Shown here one piece after another: positions 7,077-15,239 of a stretch of 23,278 nt of DNA. The translations under genes were made by a program, and so were the position numbers. The stretch's first letter is position 1, and every line of letters starts with the position of its first letter. A model generated the notes under the pieces. That model was given only the letters and a program-made list of their open reading frames with translations. It did not search any database and had not been told where the DNA came from. The DNA is from Glaciecola sp047637355. GTDB taxonomy: Bacteria; Pseudomonadota; Gammaproteobacteria; Enterobacterales; Alteromonadaceae. The stretch spans positions 1 through 23,278 of the forward strand of contig JBLIKA010000049.1 of assembly GCA_047637355.1 (NCBI GenBank), in the 5' to 3' direction.

Positions 7077-9593
7077 ATGTCTACTGTATTTCAATTAGCG
7101 TGGCGGTTGTTCAAACATGAGGCCAAACGCGGTGAGTTAACCATTATTTTATTGGCCATTATACTTTCTGTTGGCTCAGTACTGTCGCTATCTTTATTCA
7201 GCGAACGTTTGCAGGGCGCATTAACCGATCGTTCAGCAGAGTTTATTGCAGCCGATAGACAGTTACGTTCCAGAGAACTCGTGGATGATAGCTGGATCAG
7301 CAAAGCATCTGAATTTAACCTCAATAGTGCATATCAAGTAAGTACACGGTCAATGGTATTTGGAGCACAAGAACTGGCCCTATCAGATTTGCGTGCTGTG
7401 GACGCGAATTACCCATTAAAGGGCAGTATTAAAGTTGCATTGCAGGCTTTTGGCGTGCCTGAAGCAACCACTGAATCCCCTAAACCGGGTGAGGTTTGGA
7501 TTGATTCACGGCTTTTTCAATTAGTTAATGTTGAATTAGGCGGTGTTATTGACATAGGCGACGCGAGTTTTAAAATAACAAAAGTACTCAGTGAGATTCC
7601 AGACGCAGGGTTTAGCGTTTTTAATACCGAGCCCATTGTCTTGATGTCAACTGACGACTTGGCCAAAACTAACGTAACAGGGCCCGGTTCTCGTGTTAGT
7701 TATAAATACTATTTTACTGGCGAAACAAGTGATTTAGATGACTATTACGACTGGCTTCGTCCGCAACTGAACCGCGATGTGCATCGATGGACATCAATTG
7801 AAGACGATGACTCTGCTATTGGGCGCTCAATAGCGCGTGCCGAACAGTTCTTTTTGCTCGCAAGTTTATTAGCCATTGTGCTGGCTGCTGTCTCTATTGC
7901 GGTCGCGGCACAGCGTTATAGTCAGCGTCATTATGATCCTGTAGCAATCATGAAAACGCTTGGCGCAGGGAAGGCAATGGTGCAGCAAATTTATTTACTA
8001 CAAATCTGCTTTATTACAGTCTTGGGCATCGTGTTAGGTGTTACAGCCGGCTTTATTTTGCAACAAGCTGTGGTGATGTTCTTGGCAGATATTGTTGAAG
8101 TGTCACTTGATATTTGGCATTGGAGACCATTAGCTATTGCGGTCTTCACTGGCATTATTTGCTCAGTGCTGTTCTCTTTATACCCGCTATTACAGTTATT
8201 CTCCGTACCTCCTTTGCGTGTATTAAGGCGCGATATTAATACAACCTTGTCGTCCAAAGCGTTGCAGTTTGCTACCTCCGGGATCGCTGTATTCTTGCTG
8301 ATGTGGGTATATAGCAAAGACCTGATGATCAGCGCCATATTATTCGTTTCAGGCATTATATTAGTTGTTCTGCTACTCGGTGTTACTCATCTTCTGATTA
8401 TGCTTGGGCGTAAGCTCGGTAGTGGCAAAATGGGAGCTTGGACCTTAGCCTGGGCACGTATTCGCCGCAGAGCCATGGGTAACAGTGTTCAATTAATTAG
8501 TTTTTCAATTACCATCATGCTGTTACTCGTTGTTTTAGTAATGCGCAATGACATGGTAGAGCAGTGGCGTGCTCAGTTGCCGGAAGGCACACCGAACTAC
8601 TTCGTATCAAATGTAACGGAAAGCCAACGGATTGGTTTAGAAAATCAATTTGAACAAAATAATGTTACTGGCGGTGGTTTTTATCCTGTGGCTCGTGGAC
8701 GCTTTGTTGCTATTAATGACGAAAAAATCCGCACTGAAGTAACCAAAGAAGATAAAGAAGTTGCTGACGAAGGGCGTCAAGGCTTAGGCCGTGAAGCAAA
8801 CCTGACTTGGGGCACAGAACTCCAAATGGGGAATAAGATTGTTGAGGGTGAATGGCTAGATTCTTGGCAAGAAGGCGAACCCTATCCGCTGTCAATTGAG
8901 AGTCAAATAGCGGGGCGACTCGGTATTAAACTTGGTGATAAATTGACCTTCAATATCGGTAGCGAAGTTATTACAGCCACAGTAACTAGTTTGCGAGAAG
9001 TTAATTGGCAAACAATGCAACCGAACTTCTTTTTCGTGCTGCATCCTAAAGCGGTGGAGAATTTTATTCCCACGTATATAACTAGTTTTAGTTTGGATAA
9101 ATCTCGCAAAGCAGAGATAACCAAGTTAATGGCCCCGTTTGCTAGCGTTACCTTATTTGATGTAGATGCGAGAATTAATCAGCTTAGAGAAATTATCGAG
9201 CAAGTGTCGGTGGCCGTAGAGTTTATTCTAATTCTGGTGCTCATAGCGGGGGCGCTAGTGTTGATAGCACAAGTCCAGGCCAGTATGGATGAACGTTTGC
9301 AAGAGCTAGCCATTCTTCGAACATTAGGGGCGAAAGGGTGGATGATACGTTTTAGTGTTATCAACGAATTTATCATTATCGGGTTTGTCGCTGGCTTGAT
9401 GGCAGCTATATCAAATGAGTTTAGTTTGTATATGTTGCAAACCAACGTTTTTCAAATGGAAGCAGGCTTGCATCTGGAATATTGGTTGATAGCGCCGATA
9501 ATTGGGGCGCTGACCGTCGGTTTGCTCGGTGCCGTTGGTTGCTGGCGCTTGTTGAGTCTGAATACGGGGGAGTTGCTGAGGAAAATGGTTTAA
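7077..9593 (+). CDS. ybbP: FtsX/MacB-like ABC transporter permease, YbbP type
   Basis: The start at ATG 7077 has a GGAG ribosome site about six bases upstream and lies two bases after the ybbA stop. A TTG at 7059 also keeps the frame but is inside ybbA and less likely. The 838-residue product has an N-terminal membrane segment (about 22-42), a large periplasmic domain, a first FtsX block (about 260-380, containing the LAIVLAAVSIAVAAQRY and MKTLGAGKAMVQQIY elements), central membrane segments (about 395-500), a second soluble domain and a C-terminal FtsX block (about 710-838, with ELAILRTLGAKGWMI). This duplicated FtsX layout with about ten membrane segments is that of YbbP (about 800 residues in E. 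coli). A strong terminator follows, so ybbA-ybbP form a two-gene operon. Confidence 0.93.
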   Translation: MSTVFQLAWRLFKHEAKRGELTIILLAIILSVGSVLSLSLFSERLQGALTDRSAEFIAADRQLRSRELVDDSWISKASEFNLNSAYQVSTRSMVFGAQELALSDLRAVDANYPLKGSIKVALQAFGVPEATTESPKPGEVWIDSRLFQLVNVELGGVIDIGDASFKITKVLSEIPDAGFSVFNTEPIVLMSTDDLAKTNVTGPGSRVSYKYYFTGETSDLDDYYDWLRPQLNRDVHRWTSIEDDDSAIGRSIARAEQFFLLASLLAIVLAAVSIAVAAQRYSQRHYDPVAIMKTLGAGKAMVQQIYLLQICFITVLGIVLGVTAGFILQQAVVMFLADIVEVSLDIWHWRPLAIAVFTGIICSVLFSLYPLLQLFSVPPLRVLRRDINTTLSSKALQFATSGIAVFLLMWVYSKDLMISAILFVSGIILVVLLLGVTHLLIMLGRKLGSGKMGAWTLAWARIRRRAMGNSVQLISFSITIMLLLVVLVMRNDMVEQWRAQLPEGTPNYFVSNVTESQRIGLENQFEQNNVTGGGFYPVARGRFVAINDEKIRTEVTKEDKEVADEGRQGLGREANLTWGTELQMGNKIVEGEWLDSWQEGEPYPLSIESQIAGRLGIKLGDKLTFNIGSEVITATVTSLREVNWQTMQPNFFFVLHPKAVENFIPTYITSFSLDKSRKAEITKLMAPFASVTLFDVDARINQLREIIEQVSVAVEFILILVLIAGALVLIAQVQASMDERLQELAILRTLGAKGWMIRFSVINEFIIIGFVAGLMAAISNEFSLYMLQTNVFQMEAGLHLEYWLIAPIIGALTVGLLGAVGCWRLLSLNTGELLRKMV

Positions 9594-9605
9594 ATTTTCT
9601 GTATT

Positions 9606-9642
9606 AGCCGGATAGTTTATTGCAACAGATATCCGGCTTTTT
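9606..9642 (+). terminator. Intrinsic terminator of the ybbA-ybbP operon
   Basis: Nine-base arms (AGCCGGATA at 9606-9614 and TATCCGGCT at 9630-9638) pair perfectly around a 15-base loop and run into TTTTT. It lies 13 bases past the ybbP stop, in the right orientation for Rho-independent termination. Confidence 0.9.
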
Positions 9643-9718
9643 ATGTAACTTCAATGCTATAAATGACCCGCAGTATTGGGTTGGTGTTTAATGAAATACC
9701 GGACCTTACTATAAGATA

Positions 9719-9853
9719 TTAGATGGTTATACCTACTGTAAGCTTATTTCGACCAGATTTTTTGCTTACATAAAGTGCATCGTCTGCAGTTTTATAAGCG
9801 GTGGTATGATCATTCTCTTCTGGTTGTAAGTGAACTATATGCAGATTATTATT
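9719..9853 (-). pseudogene. C-terminal remnant of a GGDEF (diguanylate cyclase) domain
   Basis: On the minus strand about 43 codons ending in TAA (9719-9721) read HLQPEENDHTTAYKTADD and ALYVSKKSGRNKLTVG. This is the unmistakable end of a GGDEF domain, with its ADDALY-x-SKKSGRN helix. An in-frame stop closes the frame at 9854-9856. The first codons overlap the last codons of the RraA-family gene in another frame. The GG(D/E)EF signature and the rest of the gene are missing, so it cannot function. It looks like the stump of a diguanylate cyclase gene cut off where the neighbouring block joined. Confidence 0.8.
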
Positions 9854-10469
9854 TAGCTAACTTGAACAAAATATCGTTAACATTCTGCTCGTGCGTTCGT
9901 TGCCATTGCACTAAAGTTTGTTGCGCGTCAGTGTCGCGTCTTTGAATTGCGATGGCTAAGGCCTCTTGTGCTTGGTTTTTTGGAATAACAGCTACGCCGT
10001 CATTATCAGCGACAATAATATCACCTGTATGCACGTTAACTCTGCCGCAGACCACGGGCTGATTAAGGGGAATGTACACTTTTTTGGCGCCGGGTTTTGG
10101 ACAGGTTCCAAGAGCATGCACTGGAAATGCAATATCAACGACTTCATCAATATCGCGAATAACGCCATCAATGACAAAAGCAGTAATGCCACGAGTTTTC
10201 GCGATAGCACATACGTTACCGCCGCTTACCGCATATTGGTCATCTGCTTGCACTACTATAATATCACCAGGTTGGGCAGCGTAAATCGCTGCATGTAGCA
10301 TAAGATTGTCGCCTTGCCCACATTGCGCGGTGAAGGCTCTTCCAGCAATGCGAGGCATATTTGGCCACAGCGGATGAATCGAATAATGCATAAATTGTTG
10401 AATGGGCAGCGCATCAGCCAAATCGCATGATGACACTTGTGCAAAATCTTTATAAGTAGGATGAGTCAT
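9849..10469 (-). CDS. RraA-family protein (HMG/CHA aldolase or oxaloacetate decarboxylase type)
   Basis: The 206-residue product has the RraA fold signatures: a CGQGDN segment (50-55), GGNVCAIAKTRGITAFVIDG (83-102) leading into IRDIDE with Arg105 and Asp106, and the C-terminal GDIIVADNDGVAVIP (149-163). In the HMG/CHA aldolase branch the Arg-Asp pair and Gly-rich region bind pyruvate and a divalent metal. Those residues are present, so a lyase or decarboxylase acting on a 2-oxo acid is more likely than the RNase E-inhibitor role of RraA itself. The substrate cannot be read from the sequence. It lies 101 bp downstream of a flavin-reductase-like gene on the same strand, perhaps as one small catabolic unit. 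The ribosome site is weak. Confidence 0.85.
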   Translation of the reverse strand: MTHPTYKDFAQVSSCDLADALPIQQFMHYSIHPLWPNMPRIAGRAFTAQCGQGDNLMLHAAIYAAQPGDIIVVQADDQYAVSGGNVCAIAKTRGITAFVIDGVIRDIDEVVDIAFPVHALGTCPKPGAKKVYIPLNQPVVCGRVNVHTGDIIVADNDGVAVIPKNQAQEALAIAIQRRDTDAQQTLVQWQRTHEQNVNDILFKLAK

Positions 10470-10570
10470 ACCGAGATATCTTTAATTTCAAATCGTAAAC
10501 AATAATCTATCATATGGAAGGTAAATTACCATTGATAGCGATTGATCCAATTTTAAATTTACATAACCTT

Positions 10571-11182
10571 CTAGGCTGGTCGAGACTTTGTAAAAACCTC
10601 ACCTAAGTTTGCATATTGACTTGCCCCTAACCTTGCTAATGGGTTTACTTTTAGAGCATCAATCGTAATACGATTATTACTTTGATTAACGGCGTTGTCG
10701 TCTACATACAATTCGATAGCTTCTACGAAGATAATTTGTTGCGGTGCGTTGCCAATTTCTTGAGTGCTATGTACTTTACATAAATATGCGATAGGGCAAT
10801 CCGCAATGCGCTGCAAGGGCCAATCTGCATGGTCAATTAGTTTGATTTGATTAGCTTCAACTTCGCTTTCAGCATACTTTAAGCTAGCGGCAGTGGCGGT
10901 AACCAGATCTGACTGTTGTGCGTGTGCAATATGCACAATGCAATAAGCCTCTTTAACTAAGTTTGCCACCGTATCCTTTGCTGTCCCATCCGGCTTTTTT
11001 CCCATTGAAAGCATACATAAAGGAGGATCACTGCACACAGCGTTAAAATAAGAAAAAGGAGCCAGGTTGAGCGATTCATCGTTGTTTTTCGACAATACCC
11101 ACGCGATTGGACGTGGTATGACAGTCTGCGTCATTAAGTGATAAATTGAGGTGCTCGGCATGCTGTTTAATTCTATATTCAA
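10571..11182 (-). CDS. Flavin-reductase-like FMN-binding split-barrel protein
   Basis: The 203-residue product opens with YHLMTQTVIPRPIAWV, continues with NLAPFSYFNAVCSDPP and then KDTVANLVKEAYCIVHIA, the conserved blocks of the flavin reductase-like FMN-binding domain. Such proteins bind FMN and often supply reduced flavin or act as small oxidoreductases. I cannot identify the partner. The start is a TTG at 11182, backed by a strong AAGGAAG ribosome site five bases away. The first in-frame ATG (residue 8) has no ribosome site. It probably precedes the RraA-family gene in one transcript and is divergent from the small hypothetical gene at 11337. Confidence 0.85.
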   Translation of the reverse strand: MNIELNSMPSTSIYHLMTQTVIPRPIAWVLSKNNDESLNLAPFSYFNAVCSDPPLCMLSMGKKPDGTAKDTVANLVKEAYCIVHIAHAQQSDLVTATAASLKYAESEVEANQIKLIDHADWPLQRIADCPIAYLCKVHSTQEIGNAPQQIIFVEAIELYVDDNAVNQSNNRITIDALKVNPLARLGASQYANLGEVFTKSRPA

Positions 11183-11336
11183 TTTGGCTTCCTTTTTTGT
11201 AACAGATAGTTTTTTCGCGTCTTATTTCACCGCCTAAGTGTATCTTATCTTGGGCCGTAAATTTGCACTAATAAATCGATAATATTATGTTACTCTCTAT
11301 AAAACCGCGACATTAAAATATCGATTAGGACTTAGT

Positions 11337-11621
11337 ATGCACGCAGACAAAGCTAAAAAACGCATTGCAAAACAAGTGAAAAAAGGCTTTAAAGGTTATC
11401 CTCAAATTTCGATAGAATACTTTGGTCAAGAACCAAGTTGTGCATCATTAGTCGTGGTTCAATTTACATTAGATGAAGGTAGTGAGGTTCAAGAGGAGCG
11501 CTTTGCAAGTAAATCAGATGCAAGAGAAGATGAGACTATTCAAACTGCATTGATAAAAATAATTGATAGAGCAGGGGCCATCTCTGTGCTTCAAGTGCCA
11601 ACGTTAACGTTAATCAAATAA
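11337..11621 (+). CDS. Small hypothetical protein, 94 residues
   Basis: A clean start (AGGA about seven bases before ATG) and a balanced composition suggest a real gene. The N-terminus is strongly basic (MHADKAKKRIAKQVKKGFKG). The middle alternates in a way that suggests beta strands (PQISIEYFG, SLVVVQFTLDEG), and a helix-like RE-DETIQTALIKIIDRAG follows. There is no signal peptide or membrane segment, so it should be cytosolic. I recognise no named family or catalytic motif. It is divergently transcribed from the flavin-reductase-like gene, and a GGDEF fragment begins immediately after its stop. Confidence 0.7.
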   Translation: MHADKAKKRIAKQVKKGFKGYPQISIEYFGQEPSCASLVVVQFTLDEGSEVQEERFASKSDAREDETIQTALIKIIDRAGAISVLQVPTLTLIK

Positions 11622-11622
11622 C

Positions 11623-11877
11623 GGGGCAGATCATAAAGATTTTGTTGCTTTGGGGCATTTTGGCAACCAACATGAGGCAATCCAATTCGCCTCGCGGTTA
11701 AACGACGCGCTTCGTGATTTGTCTATCCAGATAGAGGGACTGGATAACATCAAAGTGAGTGCAAGTGTTGGCCATGTCGTTTTCGAATCTGCACCTGCGT
11801 CGGTGACCACAATGTTAAAGTCAGCAGATAAATCAATGTACAAAGCCAAAAAGAGTTACAAGCTAACTAACAGTTAA
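11623..11877 (+). pseudogene. Second half of a GGDEF domain, truncated gene
   Basis: The frame opens after a TAA at 11611-11613 and reads GADHKDFVALGHFGNQHEA, then a helix (AIQFASRLNDAL), the strand pair IKVSASVGHVVF and the terminal SADKSMYKAKKS helix. This is the GGDEF fold from its signature region to its end. The signature itself is abnormal: GADHKDF stands where GG(D/E)EF should be. Everything upstream of the signature is absent and no good start or ribosome site exists (only a TTG at 11650). An active diguanylate cyclase is not possible. It differs in sequence and strand from the fragment at 9719, so the two are not halves of one gene. Confidence 0.7.
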
Positions 11878-11919
11878 CGATGACTTGTGCTATCAAACGT
11901 CTTTGTCAGATAGCCGACT

Positions 11920-12810
11920 TTATAAATCTAAATCAGCTAACGCTTCTGTCAATGTGGGGAATGTGAACGCGAAGCCCTCATCAACTAATTTTTTTGGGAT
12001 GACTTTTTGACCATATAGCACCAGGTCGGATGATTCACCCATGAGTGCTTTTATTACAAATGCAGGCACTCTGAAAATGCAAGGGCGCTCTAGTCGTCTG
12101 GCAAGGGCTAATGAGAAAAAATGATTGGTGTTAGGATTAGGCGACGTAAAGTTATAAGCACCTTGCGCTTCCTCGTTGCTTAGCAAGTGTTTAATGCCAT
12201 TAACCATATCATCTATGTGGATCCATGCCATAAACTGCTTGCCTGAGCTTATAGGGCCACCTAAGCCTAAGCGAAATGGCATCAACATCTTGGCTAATGC
12301 GCCACCTTCATCGGATAACACAACACCCGTTCGCAATACACAAACTCGTGTCTTGGCTTCGAACGCTATATTTTCCCATTTTTGGCAGACTGCTCTGCTG
12401 AACTCCTCATGAAAATCGGTGAAATCTTCGGTTACAACAGTATCACCTTGGCGTCCATAAATACCAATGGCTGAACCACTAATAAAGACATTCGGTGCAT
12501 TGTTGGAGGCATTAATTAAGTCGACCAACTGTTGCGTTATTTTCCAACGGCTATTACAAATTCTTTCTTTTTGAGTATCCGACCAACGTTTATCTGCGAT
12601 AGGCTCGCCGGCTAAATTGATAATGGCGTCAAACTCATCGACCGAAGTTAAATTTTCGGCAGCGATGCAGATCACTTGTTCACCAAATAAGCGTTTTGCT
12701 CTACTAGGATCGCGAGTTACTACGGTCATCGCATATTGCTTTTCTAGCGCAGAGACCAGTTTTCGACCGATTAAGCCAGTGCCTCCTGTAATTAAAATAT
12801 GCTTTGACAT
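11920..12810 (-). CDS. yfcH: SDR-family epimerase-like protein YfcH (TIGR01777 family)
   Basis: The 296 residues match the length of E. coli YfcH. The N-terminus has the NAD(P)-binding GGTGLIG (9-15). FISGSAIGIYG holds the Ser/Tyr region of atypical SDR enzymes, and GGPISSGKQFMAWIHIDDM is family-typical. The C-terminus carries the DUF1731 block (VPAFVIKALMGESSDLVL, then GFAFTFPTL). The physiological reaction is not known; the family is annotated as nucleoside-diphosphate-sugar epimerase-like. It starts six bases after folX, and its AAGGAG ribosome site overlaps the folX stop codon, so translation is probably coupled, as in the E. coli folX-yfcH pair. Confidence 0.93.
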   Translation of the reverse strand: MSKHILITGGTGLIGRKLVSALEKQYAMTVVTRDPSRAKRLFGEQVICIAAENLTSVDEFDAIINLAGEPIADKRWSDTQKERICNSRWKITQQLVDLINASNNAPNVFISGSAIGIYGRQGDTVVTEDFTDFHEEFSRAVCQKWENIAFEAKTRVCVLRTGVVLSDEGGALAKMLMPFRLGLGGPISSGKQFMAWIHIDDMVNGIKHLLSNEEAQGAYNFTSPNPNTNHFFSLALARRLERPCIFRVPAFVIKALMGESSDLVLYGQKVIPKKLVDEGFAFTFPTLTEALADLDL

Positions 12811-12816
12811 AATGAT

Positions 12817-13182
12817 TTACTCCTTAGTACAAGATAGTGATAATGACACTGAATCGGAGAAACGAAGGGCATGAGGTTTATCAACTTCAGCTTCTGCAAA
12901 AGTGACCCACGGATGCTCTGCTGCAATGTTTAATATGTCGTGAGTTAATTTTTCCAATAAGTAAAAACGATTGTCTTCAACCAGCCTAATAATAGCTTTG
13001 GTAATGATCTTATAATTTAACGCATGGTCCATTAGATCAGAGTCGGTTGCTTTTTTAGCGTCATAATGAATTTTTACGTTAATGACCACATCTTGCTGAT
13101 TTTTAATTTCATCATCATTAATACCAATGTAGGTGCGAAGTCGTAAATTTTTAATTCTTATTGTGGCTTGATTTAAGTTCAT
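12817..13182 (-). CDS. folX: Dihydroneopterin triphosphate 2'-epimerase
   Basis: At 121 residues it aligns along its whole length with E. coli FolX: IRIKNLRLRTYIGINDDEI, DVVINVKIHYDAKKA, the ALNYKIITK segment, NRFYLLEKLTHDILNIA and ALRFSDSVSLSLS. The substrate-binding Glu and Lys of the FolB/FolX fold are in the LLEKLTHD helix and the EVDKPHALR strand. The YKIITK and RFYLLEKL wording favours FolX over the aldolase FolB. It epimerises dihydroneopterin triphosphate to the monapterin form. The position directly ahead of yfcH supports the assignment. Confidence 0.93.
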   Translation of the reverse strand: MNLNQATIRIKNLRLRTYIGINDDEIKNQQDVVINVKIHYDAKKATDSDLMDHALNYKIITKAIIRLVEDNRFYLLEKLTHDILNIAAEHPWVTFAEAEVDKPHALRFSDSVSLSLSCTKE

Positions 13183-13387
13183 TTATTCAATATTTCCCTT
13201 TGTTCCCAATCGTCTGAAACTTTCTATGTGATTATTTTTAAAAAATTGTCATACTAACCACGTATATCAATCAGATTATCAACGATACCTATCCACCTAA
13301 ACGTGCTCACTCATATTAACAAGCAACTGAGTTAACTAAAGCTAAATTTGTATCACTGGCATTTATTATTTTCGCAAAAGAGGCTAC

Positions 13388-14476
13388 ATGGATATTAAAT
13401 CACCCATCGCAAAAGCTATGATTGTTATGGCCTGCGTCATTATTGTTCTTGCTGGTATTAAAGCGGCAAGCGTCATTATGGTACCATTTCTATTATCAGC
13501 TTTTATTGCTATAGCCTGCAGCCCACTAATTAATTGGGCTAGCAGATACAGGATCCCACGTTGGGCGTCTGTTACCCTAGTTATACTGATAATACTGGTG
13601 ATTGGTTTCATGCTTGCGGGTTTAATTACACAGTCATTGAGCGAATTTCAACAAAATATGCCTATTTATAGAGAGCAATTGACCGGTGAATTTGCGTGGG
13701 TAATAAACAAACTCAATGTATTAAACATCAATATCGATAAGGATTTATTTTTAACTTATCTCGATCCTGGCGCAGCAATGTCGCTGGCCACAGGTTTCTT
13801 AAGTGGCTTGGGTAGCGTTTTATCTAATTTGGTACTTATATTATTGACTGTTATTTTTATGTTGTTTGAAGCTGAAAGTATGCCAAAACGCATTCATGTC
13901 GCGTTTTCAGATCCGGACATGAAAATGACGCATATAGACCGATTTTTGCAATCAGTTAACAGTTACCTAGGTATCAAAATGTTGGTTAGTTTAGGTACTG
14001 GTATTAGCATTGGTATTTGGTTGTACTTTCTTGGCATTGATCACTTTTTATTGTGGTCAGTCCTCGCATTTATGTTTAATTTTATTCCTAATATTGGTTC
14101 AATTATTGCGGCTGTGCCAGCAGTTTTAATGGCATTCGTCGAATATGGCTTTACTAAAGCGGGCTTAACAGGTCTGGGTTTCGTGTTGGTAAATATGGTG
14201 ATGGGCAATGTAATTGAGCCACGATTCATGGGCCGTGGCCTTGGTTTGTCAACATTAGTCGTGTTTTTATCATTGATATTCTGGGGATGGCTGTTAGGTA
14301 GTATTGGTATGTTGCTTTCGGTTCCTCTGACAATGGTAGTAAAAATCGCTCTTGAATCGAGAGACGAGAGCAAGTGGTTAGCAATCCTGTTATCGAGTGA
14401 CGAACCAGAGAGCAGCACGACCGCAATAATAAATGAAGAATCTAAAGATGTGAAAAGTACTGATGAACCAACTTAG
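13388..14476 (+). CDS. AI-2E (PerM) family membrane transporter
   Basis: The 362-residue integral membrane protein starts at an ATG with AGAGG five bases upstream. It has two or three N-terminal membrane segments (about 10-45 and 60-82), an amphipathic loop (about 85-125) and further hydrophobic segments to about 320. These include the family-typical SVNSYLGIKMLVSLGTGI and the core FNFIPNIGSIIAAVPAVLMA and NVIEPRFMGRGLGLSTLVVF. The acidic, Ser/Thr-rich tail (about 335-362) should be cytosolic. Layout and length resemble E. coli YhhT. Members export small molecules or act as Na+/H+ antiporters; the substrate here cannot be told. It stands between folX (divergent) and the aldolase gene. Confidence 0.9.
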   Translation: MDIKSPIAKAMIVMACVIIVLAGIKAASVIMVPFLLSAFIAIACSPLINWASRYRIPRWASVTLVILIILVIGFMLAGLITQSLSEFQQNMPIYREQLTGEFAWVINKLNVLNINIDKDLFLTYLDPGAAMSLATGFLSGLGSVLSNLVLILLTVIFMLFEAESMPKRIHVAFSDPDMKMTHIDRFLQSVNSYLGIKMLVSLGTGISIGIWLYFLGIDHFLLWSVLAFMFNFIPNIGSIIAAVPAVLMAFVEYGFTKAGLTGLGFVLVNMVMGNVIEPRFMGRGLGLSTLVVFLSLIFWGWLLGSIGMLLSVPLTMVVKIALESRDESKWLAILLSSDEPESSTTAIINEESKDVKSTDEPT

Positions 14477-14547
14477 TGGCCTTTTTCAGTTAACTTTTGC
14501 ACACATTGATGTAAAATTATTAATTAATAAACGCTAAGGTTGAATTG

Positions 14548-15183
14548 ATGCCATCGGCTCGTAAAAAAATTGTTCAGCAAATTATCGGTCATAAACTTAT
14601 TGGAATTATTCGTCTTAATAATTCTTTATCTGTGCAGGCAACACTAAGTTGTCTTGTGCAAGGTGGCGTTAAGGTATTGGAGGTTACTTCCAATACCCCT
14701 GATTTTTGCCTGCATATCGAATTGGCAAGACAACAATTTCCGGCTGTTTTGATAGGAGCGGGTACTATCTTAAATGCAGAATTAGCCACGAAAGCGGTTG
14801 CAGCAGGGGCTCAGTTTTTGGTTACCCCAGCGGTTAATGCAAAGGTTGTTGAAATAGCACACGCTAATAACATCCCAGTATTGATGGGTGCAGCGACGCC
14901 AACCGAAATTGCAAATGCGCTTGGGTATGGTGCCGACATTATCAAATTGTTTCCGGCAAACGCATTGTCTATCGACTATTATAAAGCACTTAAAGGTCCA
15001 TTTTCAGACACCCCAATGTTCGCTGTAGGCGGCATTAATGCAGACAATGTTGCTGCATGGTTAAGTTCTGGAATACAAGGTGTTGGCGTTGGGGGGGAAT
15101 TAGCGCAAGAAGTAACCAGTGAAAATTCAATGACGGACCATATTCGATTTATAAAACAGTTTATAGTTAATAATAATTTATAA
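14548..15183 (+). CDS. eda: KDPG/KHG-type class I aldolase (Eda family)
   Basis: It cleaves 2-keto-3-deoxy-6-phosphogluconate, and in bifunctional members 4-hydroxy-2-oxoglutarate, to pyruvate plus an aldehyde. From ATG 14548 (AAGG nine bases upstream) it has 211 residues, typical for the family. The Schiff-base Lys133 lies in IIKLFPA and the catalytic Glu45 in VLEVTSNT. VTPAVNAKV and GAATPTEIANAL are the standard phosphate- and pyruvate-pocket segments. The usual EITLRT is EVTSNTP here, so the residues after the Glu differ from well-studied Eda enzymes and the substrate may differ too. No edd or sugar-acid gene is nearby; it follows the AI-2E transporter by 71 bp and may be read through from it. 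Confidence 0.85.
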   Translation: MPSARKKIVQQIIGHKLIGIIRLNNSLSVQATLSCLVQGGVKVLEVTSNTPDFCLHIELARQQFPAVLIGAGTILNAELATKAVAAGAQFLVTPAVNAKVVEIAHANNIPVLMGAATPTEIANALGYGADIIKLFPANALSIDYYKALKGPFSDTPMFAVGGINADNVAAWLSSGIQGVGVGGELAQEVTSENSMTDHIRFIKQFIVNNNL

Positions 15184-15239
15184 ACGTTGTCTAAATACGC
15201 GCTCTAAAAACACGTCGATAATTAATTTTTTACCACCGG

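Noticed and set aside
7991..8356. Minus-strand open frame of 121 codons inside ybbP
   Set aside because: It is a shadow of the membrane-segment coding region, with no ribosome site or family resemblance.
9966..10298. Plus-strand open frame of 110 codons across the RraA-family gene
   Set aside because: It is antisense to a well-supported gene and has no recognisable protein features.
11889..11914. Stem GCTATC / GATAGC between the GGDEF fragment and yfcH as a terminator
   Set aside because: The stem is only six bases with a 14-base loop and no real T run, so it is not strong enough to call.
14041..14418. Minus-strand open frame of 125 codons inside the AI-2E transporter gene
   Set aside because: It is an antisense shadow of a clear membrane protein gene.
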